DNA of 64,000 bases, taken from assembly GCA_016717335.1 (NCBI GenBank), contig JADKFS010000001.1:1178001-1242000 (forward strand). The letters run 5' to 3'. Below the pieces are notes generated by a model. The model worked only from the letters and a program-made list of their open reading frames with translations, searched no databases and was not told where the DNA came from. Of the stretch, positions 34,147 to 43,082 are shown in pieces; the stretch's first letter is position 1, and every line of letters begins with the position of its first letter. The DNA is from Candidatus Ribeiella danica (GTDB taxonomy: Bacteria; Chloroflexota; Chloroflexia; Chloroflexales; Roseiflexaceae). Position numbers and translations under genes: made by a program.

Positions 34147-36207
34147 TCACGACAGCGGCAGCGGCAGCCACACTGTCACGCAGGTCCCGCCGCCGGGCGC
34201 GGAGGCGATCTCGCAGCTGCCGCCCAGCTCGGCGGCGCGCTCGCGCATCGAGTGCAGCCCCACCCCGGCGCGGTGCTCGTCCGGCAGCCCCCGGCCGTCG
34301 TCGCGAATGTCCAGGGACAGCCCGCCCGACAGCCCCAGGCTGATCGCGCAGTTGCGCGCGTCGGCGTGGCGCACCACGTTGGTCAGCGCCTCGAGCGCGA
34401 TCCGGTAGGCCGCCACCTCCACCGCCGCCGGCAGCGCCGGCAGCCGCTCGGGCGCGTCGACGACCACGCACAGCTCGTCCCAGCGGTACTGCGCCACCTG
34501 CTCGCGCAGCGCCCCGACCAGGCCCAGCTCGTCCAGCGCGGGCGGCCGCAGCTCGTAGACCAGCCGCCGGATGTCGGCGATCGCCGCCTGGGTCTGCGTC
34601 TTCAGCTCGGTTACCAGCGCGGCGGCCGCGCGCGGGTCGCGGCCCAGCAGGTTGCGGGCGGCGTCGAGCTTGAGCGTCAGCGTGGCCAGCTGCGGCCCCA
34701 GCCCGTCGTGCAGGTCGCGCCGCAGCCGTCGGCGCTCCTCCTCGCGCGCCGTCACCAGCCGCTCGCGCGAGCGCCGCAGGTCGCCGGTCAGCCGCACCGC
34801 GTGGGCGGCCACGCCGGCCTGGCGCGCCAGATCGTCCAGCAGCCGTTGGTCGGCCGGCGTGAAGGCTTCGCCCGCCGCGCGCGGCGCCAGGATCAGCTGC
34901 CCGACGACCTCGTTCTGATAGGTCAGCGGCAGCAGGAGCGGGTGTGCCACCGGCGTGCTGAGCGCCTCGCGCACGGTCTCGACGATCGTGGGCAGCACCG
35001 CGTCGGGCGCCAGGGTCGCCTCCAGGCGCTGGTTGAGGCGCGAGATCACCGCGTAGGGGTCGTCGCGCTCGCCGTACAGCAGCCGGTTGACGCCGCGCTG
35101 CAGCCGCAGGCGCAGCGGCTGGAACAGCACCGCCACCAGGCCGGTCGCGATCAGCGAGATCGCCAGGTTGCCGCTGGTCTGGAACAGCGTGGCCAGGTAG
35201 CCGACCACCAGCACGTAGATCGCGATCACGCTGGCCGTCAGCGCCCCGTAGACCAGCGTGCGGCTGATGATCACGTCGATATCCCACAGCCGGTAGCGCA
35301 GGATGGCCGTGCCGATCGAGATCGGCATGATCAGGATGAACAGGTACACCGGCGTGAAGTACAGCCAGGGGTAGAGCGACATGGCCTGCTCGATCGCGGG
35401 GAACAGCATCGGGATCAGGAAGACCAGCGACAAAAACCCGCCGATGCCGATCGCCATGCCGAACACGACCCACTTGGTCTGCTGGCGCTGCACCGGGCTG
35501 GACACGCGCCGGTAGCGGTAGATCTGCCCGGCTACCGCGCCGCCGAGGAACAGCGTCCAGAGCAAGCCGACGAGCAGGGCATCCCGGTTGATCCAGCCGT
35601 TCATGCCGGGGATGAAGGTGGCCGGCGTCTGGTACAGCACCCAGCCGACCGCCAGCCAGCGCATCCAGCGCGGCGCGAACCGGCCGTCGGGGAACAGGTA
35701 CAGGAACAGCACGATCCCGATCTGGCCCAGGAACTCGACGCACGTGACCGGCAGCCACCAGCCCGGGGCGCTGTTCTTGAGCGCATTCGTCGTTCCGGTA
35801 AACGTCACCGCGCCGAACGCCAGCAGCGCTAGCGAGCCGAACAGGCCCATCCAGTCGTCGGATTTTCGCCAGAAGATGATGCCGGCGACACAGGTAAACA
35901 CCAGCACCGCGACGATATTGATCGCGATATCGTAGGCGGCGTAGAAGCTGGCCGAGAGCCCGATTGCCTCCAGCGAGCGCAGCTGCGCGGCGCTGATCTG
36001 CCCGGTCTCGTCGCAGCTGACGGTCGGGCAGACGATCTGCGCCTGCGCGAACTCCAGCGGGATGGCGGCGATGAACAGTCCGAGCGCGAGCACGGCGATG
36101 CCCAGCCAGGCCACCCGCGCCACCGCAAGCCAGCGCCTGCTCAGGCGCGTGGCGCCGGCGGCCGGGTCCTCGCGCGGCTCGGGGGCGATCGAGGCGTACG
36201 ATGTCAT
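34147..36207 (-). CDS. Membrane histidine kinase (NarX/DesK type), copy A
   Basis: 686 residues from ATG 36207, which overlaps the stop of copy B as ATGA. The N-terminal half has about eight hydrophobic segments. A short GAF-like part (HPLLLPLTYQNEVVGQLILA) follows, then HisKA_3 with EEERRRLRRDLHDGLGPQLA (His phosphosite) and an HATPase_c domain with NVVRHADARN, DDGRGL and GVGLHSMRERAAELGG. It is nearly identical to copy B from the end of the membrane part onward, so the pair arose by tandem duplication. Its GAF-like region is shorter than in copy B. Confidence 0.95.
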   Translation of the reverse strand: MTSYASIAPEPREDPAAGATRLSRRWLAVARVAWLGIAVLALGLFIAAIPLEFAQAQIVCPTVSCDETGQISAAQLRSLEAIGLSASFYAAYDIAINIVAVLVFTCVAGIIFWRKSDDWMGLFGSLALLAFGAVTFTGTTNALKNSAPGWWLPVTCVEFLGQIGIVLFLYLFPDGRFAPRWMRWLAVGWVLYQTPATFIPGMNGWINRDALLVGLLWTLFLGGAVAGQIYRYRRVSSPVQRQQTKWVVFGMAIGIGGFLSLVFLIPMLFPAIEQAMSLYPWLYFTPVYLFILIMPISIGTAILRYRLWDIDVIISRTLVYGALTASVIAIYVLVVGYLATLFQTSGNLAISLIATGLVAVLFQPLRLRLQRGVNRLLYGERDDPYAVISRLNQRLEATLAPDAVLPTIVETVREALSTPVAHPLLLPLTYQNEVVGQLILAPRAAGEAFTPADQRLLDDLARQAGVAAHAVRLTGDLRRSRERLVTAREEERRRLRRDLHDGLGPQLATLTLKLDAARNLLGRDPRAAAALVTELKTQTQAAIADIRRLVYELRPPALDELGLVGALREQVAQYRWDELCVVVDAPERLPALPAAVEVAAYRIALEALTNVVRHADARNCAISLGLSGGLSLDIRDDGRGLPDEHRAGVGLHSMRERAAELGGSCEIASAPGGGTCVTVWLPLPLS

Positions 36208-38411
36208 GCGCCGACTCCTTGCGCTGTGCGCGGCAGGGGCAGCAGCGCGCGCACGCGCGTGCCGCCGCCGGGCGCGGAGGCGATCTCGCAGCTGCCGCCC
36301 AGCTCGGCGGCGCGCTCGCGCATCGAGTGCAGCCCCACGCCGGCCAGCCGCTCCGGCGCGATGCCGCAGCCGTCGTCCTCGACCAGCAGCTCCAGGCCGC
36401 CCGCCCCCAGCCGCAGCAGCACCTGGCAATTGCGCGCGTCGGCGTGGCGCACCACGTTGGTCAGCGCCTCGAGCGCGATCCGGTAGGCCGCCACCTCCAC
36501 CGCCGCCGGCAGCGCCGGCAGGCCGTCCGGCGCCGCCACCGTGACAGACAGCTCGCCCAGCGCATACTGCCGCGCCTGCTCGCGCAGCGCCCCGACCAGG
36601 CCCAGCTCGTCCAGCGCGGGCGGCCGCAGCTCGTAGACCAGCCGCCGGATGTCGGCGACCGCCGTCTGGGTCTGTGTCTTCAGCTCGGCTAGCAGGCCGG
36701 CTGCCGACTCGGGCGCGCGCTCGATCAGGTTGCGGGCGGCGTCGAGCTTGAGCGTCAGCGTGGCCAGCTGCGGCCCCAGCCCGTCGTGCAGGTCGCGCCG
36801 CAGCCGTCGGCGCTCCTCCTCGCGCGCGCTCACCAGCCGCTCGCGCGAGCGCTGCAGGTCGCCGGTCAGCCGCACCGCGTGCGCGGCCACGCCGGCCTGG
36901 CGCGCCAGGTCGTCCAGCAGCCGTTGGTCGGCCGGCGTGAAGGCTTCGCCCGCCGCGCGCGGCGCCAGGATCAGCTGCCCGACGACCTCGTTCTGGTAGG
37001 TCAGCGGCAGCAGGAGCGGGTGTGCCATCGGCGTGCCCGTGGCGGCGGCGATCTCGAATCCGGTATCGAAGGACGAGGAGCGGAGGATGGACGGCGAATC
37101 GGGAGCGATCGCTTGCCGTTGGTCATTGGTCGTTGGTCGTTGGTCGGCACGCAGGGCGATCGCCACGTACGGCAGCTTGAGCGCCTCGCGCACGGTCTCG
37201 ACGATCGTGGGCAGCACCGCGTCGGGCGCCAGGGTCGCCTCCAGGCGCTGGTTGAGGCGCGAGATCACCGCGTAGGGGTCGTCGCGCTCGCCGTAGACCA
37301 GCCGGTTGACCGCCCGCTGGAGTCGATCGCGCAGCGGCTGGAACAGCACCGCGATCAGGCCGGTGGCGGCCAGCGAGATCGCCAGGTTGCCGCTAGCCTG
37401 GAACAGCGTGGCCAGGTAGCCGACCACCAGCACGTAGATCGCGATCACGCTGGCCGTCAGCGCCCCGTAGACCAGCGTGCGGCTGATAATGACGTCGATA
37501 TCCCACAGGCGCGACCGAAAGATCGCCATGTCGATCGACAGCGGGATGAGCGACATGCACAGGTAGATCGTCGTCTGAGTCAGGAAGGTCGCGGCCAGGC
37601 TGCTGCCCCACAGCGGCACGCCCAGCATCCAGACGAGATTCAGGCCCAGGAACACGGCGATCGCCACCGAGACGCCAAACACGACCCACTTGGTCTGCTG
37701 CTTCTGGATCGGGTCGGCGACGCGGCGGTAGCGGTAGATCTGGCAGGCCACGCCCAGCGCCAGCGCCAGGTAGTAGGTGTTGAAGTAGATCTCGGGCGGG
37801 TTCAGCCACGTCGCCGCAAACCAGATCACCGACCAGGAGGCCCAGAACAGGCTGAGCGGACGGGTCCAGCGCGGCACGAAGCGGCCGTCGGGGAAGATGT
37901 AGAAGAAGATCACGATTCCGACCACGGCGAACAGCACCACCGGGGCGGCCAGCAGCATCCAGAACGGATTCCGGTCGAAGGACCACAGCACCTGCGTGAA
38001 CCCGGGAAACGCATGGCCGAACGTCAGCAGCGTGAGCGAGGCGAACCAGGCCAGCGGCTCGTCGGACTTGCGCCAGAAGATCATGAGCGCGACCGTCGAC
38101 CACGCGCCGACGAAGAGCAGCTCGAGCGACACCGCGAACAAGGCCCAGCCGGTCAGCGAGATGCCCAGCGCCTGCAGCTCCAGCACGCTCGCCGGGGTGA
38201 GCGCCGAGCCGCCGCATTCGATCGCGCACGGCCTGGAGTACAGCGCGAACTCGGCCGGCGCGCCGAAGATGACCTGAATCAGCGAGATCGTGGCGACGAT
38301 CAGCCAGGTCAGCCGCGCGGCGATCAGCCAGCGGCCTCGCATGCGCGCGGGCGGGGCGCTCGCGCGCTCCAGGCCGACCGGGGATGCCAATGATACGGGC
38401 ACATCGCTCAT
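36204..38411 (-). CDS. Membrane histidine kinase (NarX/DesK type), copy B
   Basis: 735 residues from ATG 38411. It has the same plan as copy A: membrane-spanning N-terminus, GAF-like region, HisKA_3 with RRDLHDGLGPQLA and HATPase_c. The GAF-like region is longer, with LPYVAIALRADQRPTTNDQR; the last residues are encoded by GACCAAC heptamers (37115-37150), the same repeat seen between genes. The membrane parts of A and B differ much more than the kinase parts, suggesting they sense different signals but use one output regulator. Confidence 0.95.
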   Translation of the reverse strand: MSDVPVSLASPVGLERASAPPARMRGRWLIAARLTWLIVATISLIQVIFGAPAEFALYSRPCAIECGGSALTPASVLELQALGISLTGWALFAVSLELLFVGAWSTVALMIFWRKSDEPLAWFASLTLLTFGHAFPGFTQVLWSFDRNPFWMLLAAPVVLFAVVGIVIFFYIFPDGRFVPRWTRPLSLFWASWSVIWFAATWLNPPEIYFNTYYLALALGVACQIYRYRRVADPIQKQQTKWVVFGVSVAIAVFLGLNLVWMLGVPLWGSSLAATFLTQTTIYLCMSLIPLSIDMAIFRSRLWDIDVIISRTLVYGALTASVIAIYVLVVGYLATLFQASGNLAISLAATGLIAVLFQPLRDRLQRAVNRLVYGERDDPYAVISRLNQRLEATLAPDAVLPTIVETVREALKLPYVAIALRADQRPTTNDQRQAIAPDSPSILRSSSFDTGFEIAAATGTPMAHPLLLPLTYQNEVVGQLILAPRAAGEAFTPADQRLLDDLARQAGVAAHAVRLTGDLQRSRERLVSAREEERRRLRRDLHDGLGPQLATLTLKLDAARNLIERAPESAAGLLAELKTQTQTAVADIRRLVYELRPPALDELGLVGALREQARQYALGELSVTVAAPDGLPALPAAVEVAAYRIALEALTNVVRHADARNCQVLLRLGAGGLELLVEDDGCGIAPERLAGVGLHSMRERAAELGGSCEIASAPGGGTRVRALLPLPRTAQGVGA

Positions 38412-38649
38412 AGATGCTCTGCGCAGGGTAACCTCAAATAGATTGTCGCTCCGTTTCAGCAGGCGTCCATTGTATCCGATTCCCTGCCGGCCGGCCATCC
38501 GCCATGCGTCTGATTCGGACTCGCGCAACGTCGGCCCTCCCCCCCCTGCCCCCCGCTCCCGCGCGCGGGAGCGGGGGGATTCTTGTCGGCGTCGTGGTGG
38601 GGTCAAAGACGTTGCATCAGCGTGTGGCTCACGTTTGTCGTTCGCCGCG
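38412..38649. repeat. Gap with dispersed hairpin
   Basis: Contains CCCGCTCCCGCGCGCGGGAG and a following GCGGG run (about 38547-38575), then TTCTTGTCGGCGTCGTGGTG, matching the element at 44096-44190 in inverted order. Confidence 0.6.
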
Positions 38650-39432
38650 CTACGGGGCGGTGGAGCGGCGCGCCTCCCACGCGGTCGCGCCGACGAACGC
38701 CCAGCCGCCGATCGTCGCGAGCGCGCCGCCGGCGTAGCCCCAGCTGCCTGGCTGCGCGGGCAGCACCACCGCCGCCAGCCCGAGGTAGATCAGCGCCACG
38801 CCCACCAGCAGCGCCAGCGCCGGCCAGCCCGGCCCCTTTGCCGCGGCCAGCGCGCCGCCGAGCGTCAGGGCGACCGGCAGCATCGCCGCGACCCACTGGC
38901 CCTGCTGGGCGTGCGCGTTCGACCCGCCGACCTGGAGCAGCAGCGGCCGCCCGACCTCGGGCGCAAGCAGCGCGGCCGCGGCCAGGCTCAGCGCCAGCAG
39001 CGGCTTGCTCCAGCCACGCGTGCGCGGCCGGCCGAGCAGCGCCGACCGGTCGGGCGAAACGGCGATGCAGAGCGCCGCCGGCAGCGCGACAATCGCGAGC
39101 GTGCTCGGGTCGAACAGCGCGCCGATCGGCCCGAGCAGGGCCGCGGCCAGCGCCAGGAACCGCAGCGGCAGATGCGCGCGCGGCCGCCAGCTCAGCCACA
39201 GCAGACTGCCGGCCAGCAGCACGCCGACAAGCGCGCCCCGCTGCGCGTCGTGCCAGCGGTGGATGCTCGCCTGATACGCAGGGCCGTGGTAGCCCGTCAG
39301 ATCGACCCACGGCGCCAGCAGGCTCACACCGCCGAGCGCGAACAGCGCGACTGCCAGCGCGCCCGCGACGACCCGAAAGGCGACGCCACGCCAGCGACGG
39401 CGATCGACCCCTGGTGTAGCTAGAGCTGTCAT
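38650..39432 (-). CDS. Multi-pass membrane protein of unknown function
   Basis: 260 residues from ATG 39432. It has about seven or eight hydrophobic segments and no recognised motif. The N-terminal loop after the first segment (APWVDLTGYHGPAYQASIHR) resembles the extracellular loop of small Chloroflexota membrane proteins, but that gives no function. It stands alone between the kinase and permease genes. Confidence 0.75.
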   Translation of the reverse strand: MTALATPGVDRRRWRGVAFRVVAGALAVALFALGGVSLLAPWVDLTGYHGPAYQASIHRWHDAQRGALVGVLLAGSLLWLSWRPRAHLPLRFLALAAALLGPIGALFDPSTLAIVALPAALCIAVSPDRSALLGRPRTRGWSKPLLALSLAAAALLAPEVGRPLLLQVGGSNAHAQQGQWVAAMLPVALTLGGALAAAKGPGWPALALLVGVALIYLGLAAVVLPAQPGSWGYAGGALATIGGWAFVGATAWEARRSTAP

Positions 39433-39730
39433 ACGCTCACTCCTCGCGATCGGGGCAAGAGCGAGATGCCGGGCGGGCATCCGGCCTGGGCTTGAACTCG
39501 ACCGCTCCTGTCGGCAACGCGTCCACTGCGTAAGCACACGATACCATTCGGGCCGTCCCGCCGTCACGGGGCCGGTGTCCCGACTCTTGTCCCGACTCGC
39601 GCGGCTGCCCCGGCAAGAGAAACCCCTCGCTCCGGCTAGGGAGCGGGGGGTGGGGGGTGAGGGCAATAGCGTCCAGATGCCATGCATGGGTTTGGATTGC
39701 GCTCTGCCTACTGTCTACTGCCTACTGCCT
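39433..39730. other. Gap between membrane protein and permease
   Basis: 298 bases. A hairpin with CCCCTCGCTCCGGCTAGGGAGCGGGG (split arms, about 39626-39650) may terminate the permease transcript. Short CTACTGC heptamers occur near 39708-39728. Confidence 0.5.
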
Positions 39731-40852
39731 CTACGAGCGGCGCGGCGCAGCCTCGGGGGCGGGAACGTCGGCCGGGAGGACGAGCGGCGGCGCGGCCTCC
39801 GCCACGGTGGGCGCGGGCTCGTCGAAGCGGTAGAAGTGCTCGAACAGCACCTGCAGCACCACCGCGAGCGGCACCGCCAGCAGCGCGCCCATCACGCCGC
39901 GCGCCTCGGCGCCGATGAACAGCGCGACGATGATCACCAGCGGGTGCAGGCCGACGATGTCGCCGACGATCTTGGGGTACAGGATATTGGCCTCAATGTT
40001 CGAGATCACCAGGTACAGCACCAGCACGCCAAGCGCCAGCCAGGGCGAGACCGACAGCGCCACCAGCATCGACAGGGCCGTGACGGTCGCGCCGCCGACG
40101 TACGGGATCAGCTCCATAAACGCCGCGGCCAGCCCCAGCGCGAAGGCGTAGGGCACGCCGATCAGCCCCAGCCCGAGCCCGAAGCAGGCGCCGTAGAACA
40201 GGCAGACCAGCAGCTGCGCGCGCACCCAGTGGCCCAGCCGCGCCCCGATCTCGCGCGCCAGCGTCGCCGCGGTGGGGCGGTAGCGCGGCGGGAAGAAGCG
40301 CGCGATGAAGCGCGGCGCGAACTGCGCGTCGGACGTCAGGATAAAGCCGACCACCAGCACCAGCAGCCCGTTCAGGATGATGCTTGTCAGCGTGCGCCCC
40401 AGCCCCACCAGCAGCGCCCCGGCGCCGCCGACCACCGCGCCGATCTGGTCGCTCAGCTGCTGCGCCACGTCGTTCACCCGCAGCGTCTGCCCGAGCGACG
40501 GGAAGTACGGCAAGATCCAGCGCTCGGGCAGCCCGAGCACGCTCTGCAGCAGCCCCGGCAGGCTGGCGCTCAGCTGGCCGGTCTCGTCGACAAACACCGG
40601 CACCAGGATGCCGAAGGCCAGGCTGACGACGCCAAACAGGCCGATATAGATCAGCACGATCGCCACAAGACGCGGGACGCGCCGCGCCTCCAGCCAGCCG
40701 ACCAGCGGCGAGATCGCCACCGCCAGCAGCACCGCGATGAACAGGATCAGCAGGATGCCGCTGAAGTTGGCGATCAGCCAGACCAGGCCCGCCGCCGCAA
40801 GCAGCAGCGCCACGCTTTTCGCCGTGATATGAACATGGAGCTGTTGTGCCAT
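39731..40852 (-). CDS. AI-2E family (PerM-like) permease
   Basis: 373 residues from ATG 40852. It has the typical topology: paired N-terminal helices, a long extracytoplasmic loop (about 80-150), then five helices including PYAFALGLAAAFMELIPYVG and YPKIVGDIVGLHPLVIIVAL, with GAEARGVMGALLAVPLAVVL near the end. Members export small molecules or ions; the AI-2 link is only for TqsA. The substrate is unknown. Confidence 0.93.
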   Translation of the reverse strand: MAQQLHVHITAKSVALLLAAAGLVWLIANFSGILLILFIAVLLAVAISPLVGWLEARRVPRLVAIVLIYIGLFGVVSLAFGILVPVFVDETGQLSASLPGLLQSVLGLPERWILPYFPSLGQTLRVNDVAQQLSDQIGAVVGGAGALLVGLGRTLTSIILNGLLVLVVGFILTSDAQFAPRFIARFFPPRYRPTAATLAREIGARLGHWVRAQLLVCLFYGACFGLGLGLIGVPYAFALGLAAAFMELIPYVGGATVTALSMLVALSVSPWLALGVLVLYLVISNIEANILYPKIVGDIVGLHPLVIIVALFIGAEARGVMGALLAVPLAVVLQVLFEHFYRFDEPAPTVAEAAPPLVLPADVPAPEAAPRRS

Positions 40853-41215
40853 CGCTCGTACACCTCGTCTACTTCCGCTTTTGGTGTAGTACACTGTAGC
40901 AGGCCGCATACCAGTAATCATAGCGCATGTTGGCCGGTACGGTGTGGTACAATCGCAGCCCGAGAGGCGGTTCCGTGGTCGACGTTTCAGACAAACAAAG
41001 TGACAAGGTGACGTGCCTTTGGGACCTGGGGCTTGGGGCTTGGGATTTGGGGCTTGGGGAGCTAGGATGTGACAAGGTGACAAGGTGACCGGGTGATTGG
41101 TCCTTGGTCCTTGGTCCTTGGTCTTTGGCCCATCGCCCATCGTCCATCGTCTTCCGTCTTCCGTCTTCCGTCTTCCGTCTTCCGTCTTCCGTCGACTACC
41201 GACGAGGGTGATAGC
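40853..41215. promoter_or_regulatory. Divergent promoters followed by repeat mosaic
   Basis: Minus-strand extended -10 TGCTACAGT (40901-40893) faces the permease. Plus-strand extended -10 TGGTACAAT (40945-40953) faces the ligase gene. Bases 40985-41210 are GTGACAAG, GGGGCTTG, GTCCTTG and CTTCCGT repeats, so the ligase mRNA would have a long repeat-rich leader. Confidence 0.6.
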
Positions 41216-42820
41216 GTGACCAGACTTGCTTGGCGTGACACCAGGCTCTCGATCTTCAATGCGCAGGGCTTGCTACTGGCGCTCATGGGGCTTGGCCTGG
41301 CGCTGTTCTACTGGGGCGGGGCGCTCGCGCCGGCGCTGCTCGGCCTGGCGATCTTCGGCGCGCTCGCACTGCTGCGGCCCGACCTCGGCCTGCTGTTCGT
41401 CCCGCTCGCCGCGCCGCTCTACCTCATCCCGGCGGCGATCGGCGGCATTCGCGCCGAGCCCTTCCTGCTGCCGCTGCACGAGGCCGCGCTGCTGGTGGTC
41501 GGCGGCGCCACGGCGGCGGGCTGGCTGTGGCGCCGGTTTGCCGGCCCGCGGCCGCCGACCGGCGATCGGCCGGCGATTGCGGCGCTGGCCCGCCACTACG
41601 CGCCGCACGCGCTGTTCCTGGCCGCCGGCGCGCTGGGCGTCCTGCTGGCGGTCGAGCGCTCGCGCGCGCTGCGCGAGTTCCGCTGGGTGGTCGCCGAGCC
41701 GCTGCTGTTCTACGCGCTGGTCAAACATCAGCTGGGCCAACGACCAACGACCAGCGACGAAACGCCGCCGTCTGACTCGACCACAGATCGTTGGTCGTTG
41801 GTCTTCGGTCCTTCGCCCGCCTTCGCCCGAAACCTGCTGGTCGCGTTCGTCCTGAGCGGCGCGCTGGCCGGGCTGCTCGGGCTGCTGCAGTACATCGGGC
41901 TCGACCTCGCGCCGCTGCTGGGCCGGAAGCAGTGCTTCGCGCCCGACGGCGGCCCGTGCGCCAATATCGCCGTCGACGGCGGGCTGCGGCGGGTGCTGTC
42001 GGTCTACGGCCACCCGAACAACCTCGGGCTGTATCTCGGGCGCGTCTGGCCGCTGGCGGCGGCACTGGCGCTCGGCGACCAAAGACGAACGACGAAAGAC
42101 CACATGTGGCAGAGGTTGGCCTTTGGTCTTTTGTCGCTGGTCTGCCTCGGCGGCATCGTCGTCTCGTTCTCGCGCGGCGCCTGGCTCGGCGCGCTCGCGG
42201 CCGCGACAGTGCTTGCGCTGGGAATGACCAAAGACGAACGACCAAGGACCAACGAGCGGCGAAATCTTTGGTCTTTGGTCTTTGGTCGTTCGTCGAGGTG
42301 GCTGCTCGGCCTCGCCGTCGCCCTGGTCGTGCTCGCCGGGCTGGCGCTCTCGCTGCGCGGCGATGTGACCGCCGGCAGCACGCCGATCCGGCTGCTGCTC
42401 TGGCGCGAGGCGCTGAGCTACATCGGCCGGCACCCGCTCGGCATCGGGCTGGACCAGTTCGGGTTCTACCACGACCCCGGCTCCGGCCTGAGTCTGATCG
42501 ACCCCTCGCTGATCGGCAGCAGCGACCAGTACGCCGCGCACCCGCACAACCTGCTGCTCGACATCTGGCTGCGTCTGGGGCCGCTCGGTCTGATCGCGCT
42601 CGGCTGGCTGCTGCTGCGCTTCGTTCGCGCCAGCGCGCGCCGCATCTCCTCGGCTTCGCCAGGGCTGGCCCGGCCGATCGCCCTGGGCGCGCTCGCCGCC
42701 ATGGTCGCGGCGCTGGCCCACGGCCTGGTCGACAACTTCTACTTCATCCCCGATCTTGCGCTGAGCTTCTGGCTGCTGATCGCGCTGGCGGAGACCTGCG
42801 GCACCGATCTGGCTGGATGA
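41216..42820 (+). CDS. O-antigen ligase-like (Wzy_C) membrane protein with repeat-encoded loops
   Basis: 534 residues from GTG 41216; upstream codons in frame are repeat DNA. About ten to twelve membrane segments, with the Wzy_C core CLGGIVVSFSRGAWLGALAA and the later GIGLDQFGFYHDP, AHPHNLLLDIWLRLGPLGLI. The family joins polysaccharide repeat units or ligates them to an acceptor outside the membrane. Three short segments (encoded 41735-41811, 42076-42143 and 42225-42294) are inverted repeats of GACCAA(A/C) heptamers. They encode QRPTTSDE, DQRRTTKD and KDERPRTNE, with WSLVFG from the partner arm in two of them. They look inserted between membrane helices. Confidence 0.88.
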   Translation: MTRLAWRDTRLSIFNAQGLLLALMGLGLALFYWGGALAPALLGLAIFGALALLRPDLGLLFVPLAAPLYLIPAAIGGIRAEPFLLPLHEAALLVVGGATAAGWLWRRFAGPRPPTGDRPAIAALARHYAPHALFLAAGALGVLLAVERSRALREFRWVVAEPLLFYALVKHQLGQRPTTSDETPPSDSTTDRWSLVFGPSPAFARNLLVAFVLSGALAGLLGLLQYIGLDLAPLLGRKQCFAPDGGPCANIAVDGGLRRVLSVYGHPNNLGLYLGRVWPLAAALALGDQRRTTKDHMWQRLAFGLLSLVCLGGIVVSFSRGAWLGALAAATVLALGMTKDERPRTNERRNLWSLVFGRSSRWLLGLAVALVVLAGLALSLRGDVTAGSTPIRLLLWREALSYIGRHPLGIGLDQFGFYHDPGSGLSLIDPSLIGSSDQYAAHPHNLLLDIWLRLGPLGLIALGWLLLRFVRASARRISSASPGLARPIALGALAAMVAALAHGLVDNFYFIPDLALSFWLLIALAETCGTDLAG

Positions 42821-43082
42821 AACAATCGACAGCCTCGATTCATCCGCCGTTCACGCGCACTGTTTATGCTAGTACAGCTTTCCAGAAAAGCGCTCCTGGC
42901 TTTGCCGGTTGGTTCCGCGGTTCTGCGGTTCTGCGGCCGCGGAACCACGGAACCGCGGAACCAATGGTGGCGGCCCAAACCCCATACGGACGCTCGGACC
43001 CCTAGCGCTTGGCCCACGTGCCGGTGGGGGTGTGCCACGAGTCACCGGCGCAGTACGCCGCTAGCGACATGGAGGAGTTGTC
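42821..43082. repeat. Gap with GGTTCCGC repeats
   Basis: 262 bases. GGTTCCGCGGTTCTGCGGTT is followed by the inverted GGAACCACGGAACCGCGGAA (42912-42962). GAGGAG just before 43083 is the ribosome binding site of the isomerase. Confidence 0.6.

Noticed and set aside
36086..36207. Earlier start codon for histidine kinase A (36429)
   Set aside because: The extra residues are inside the coding region of copy B in another frame; ATG 36207 overlaps the copy B stop as ATGA.
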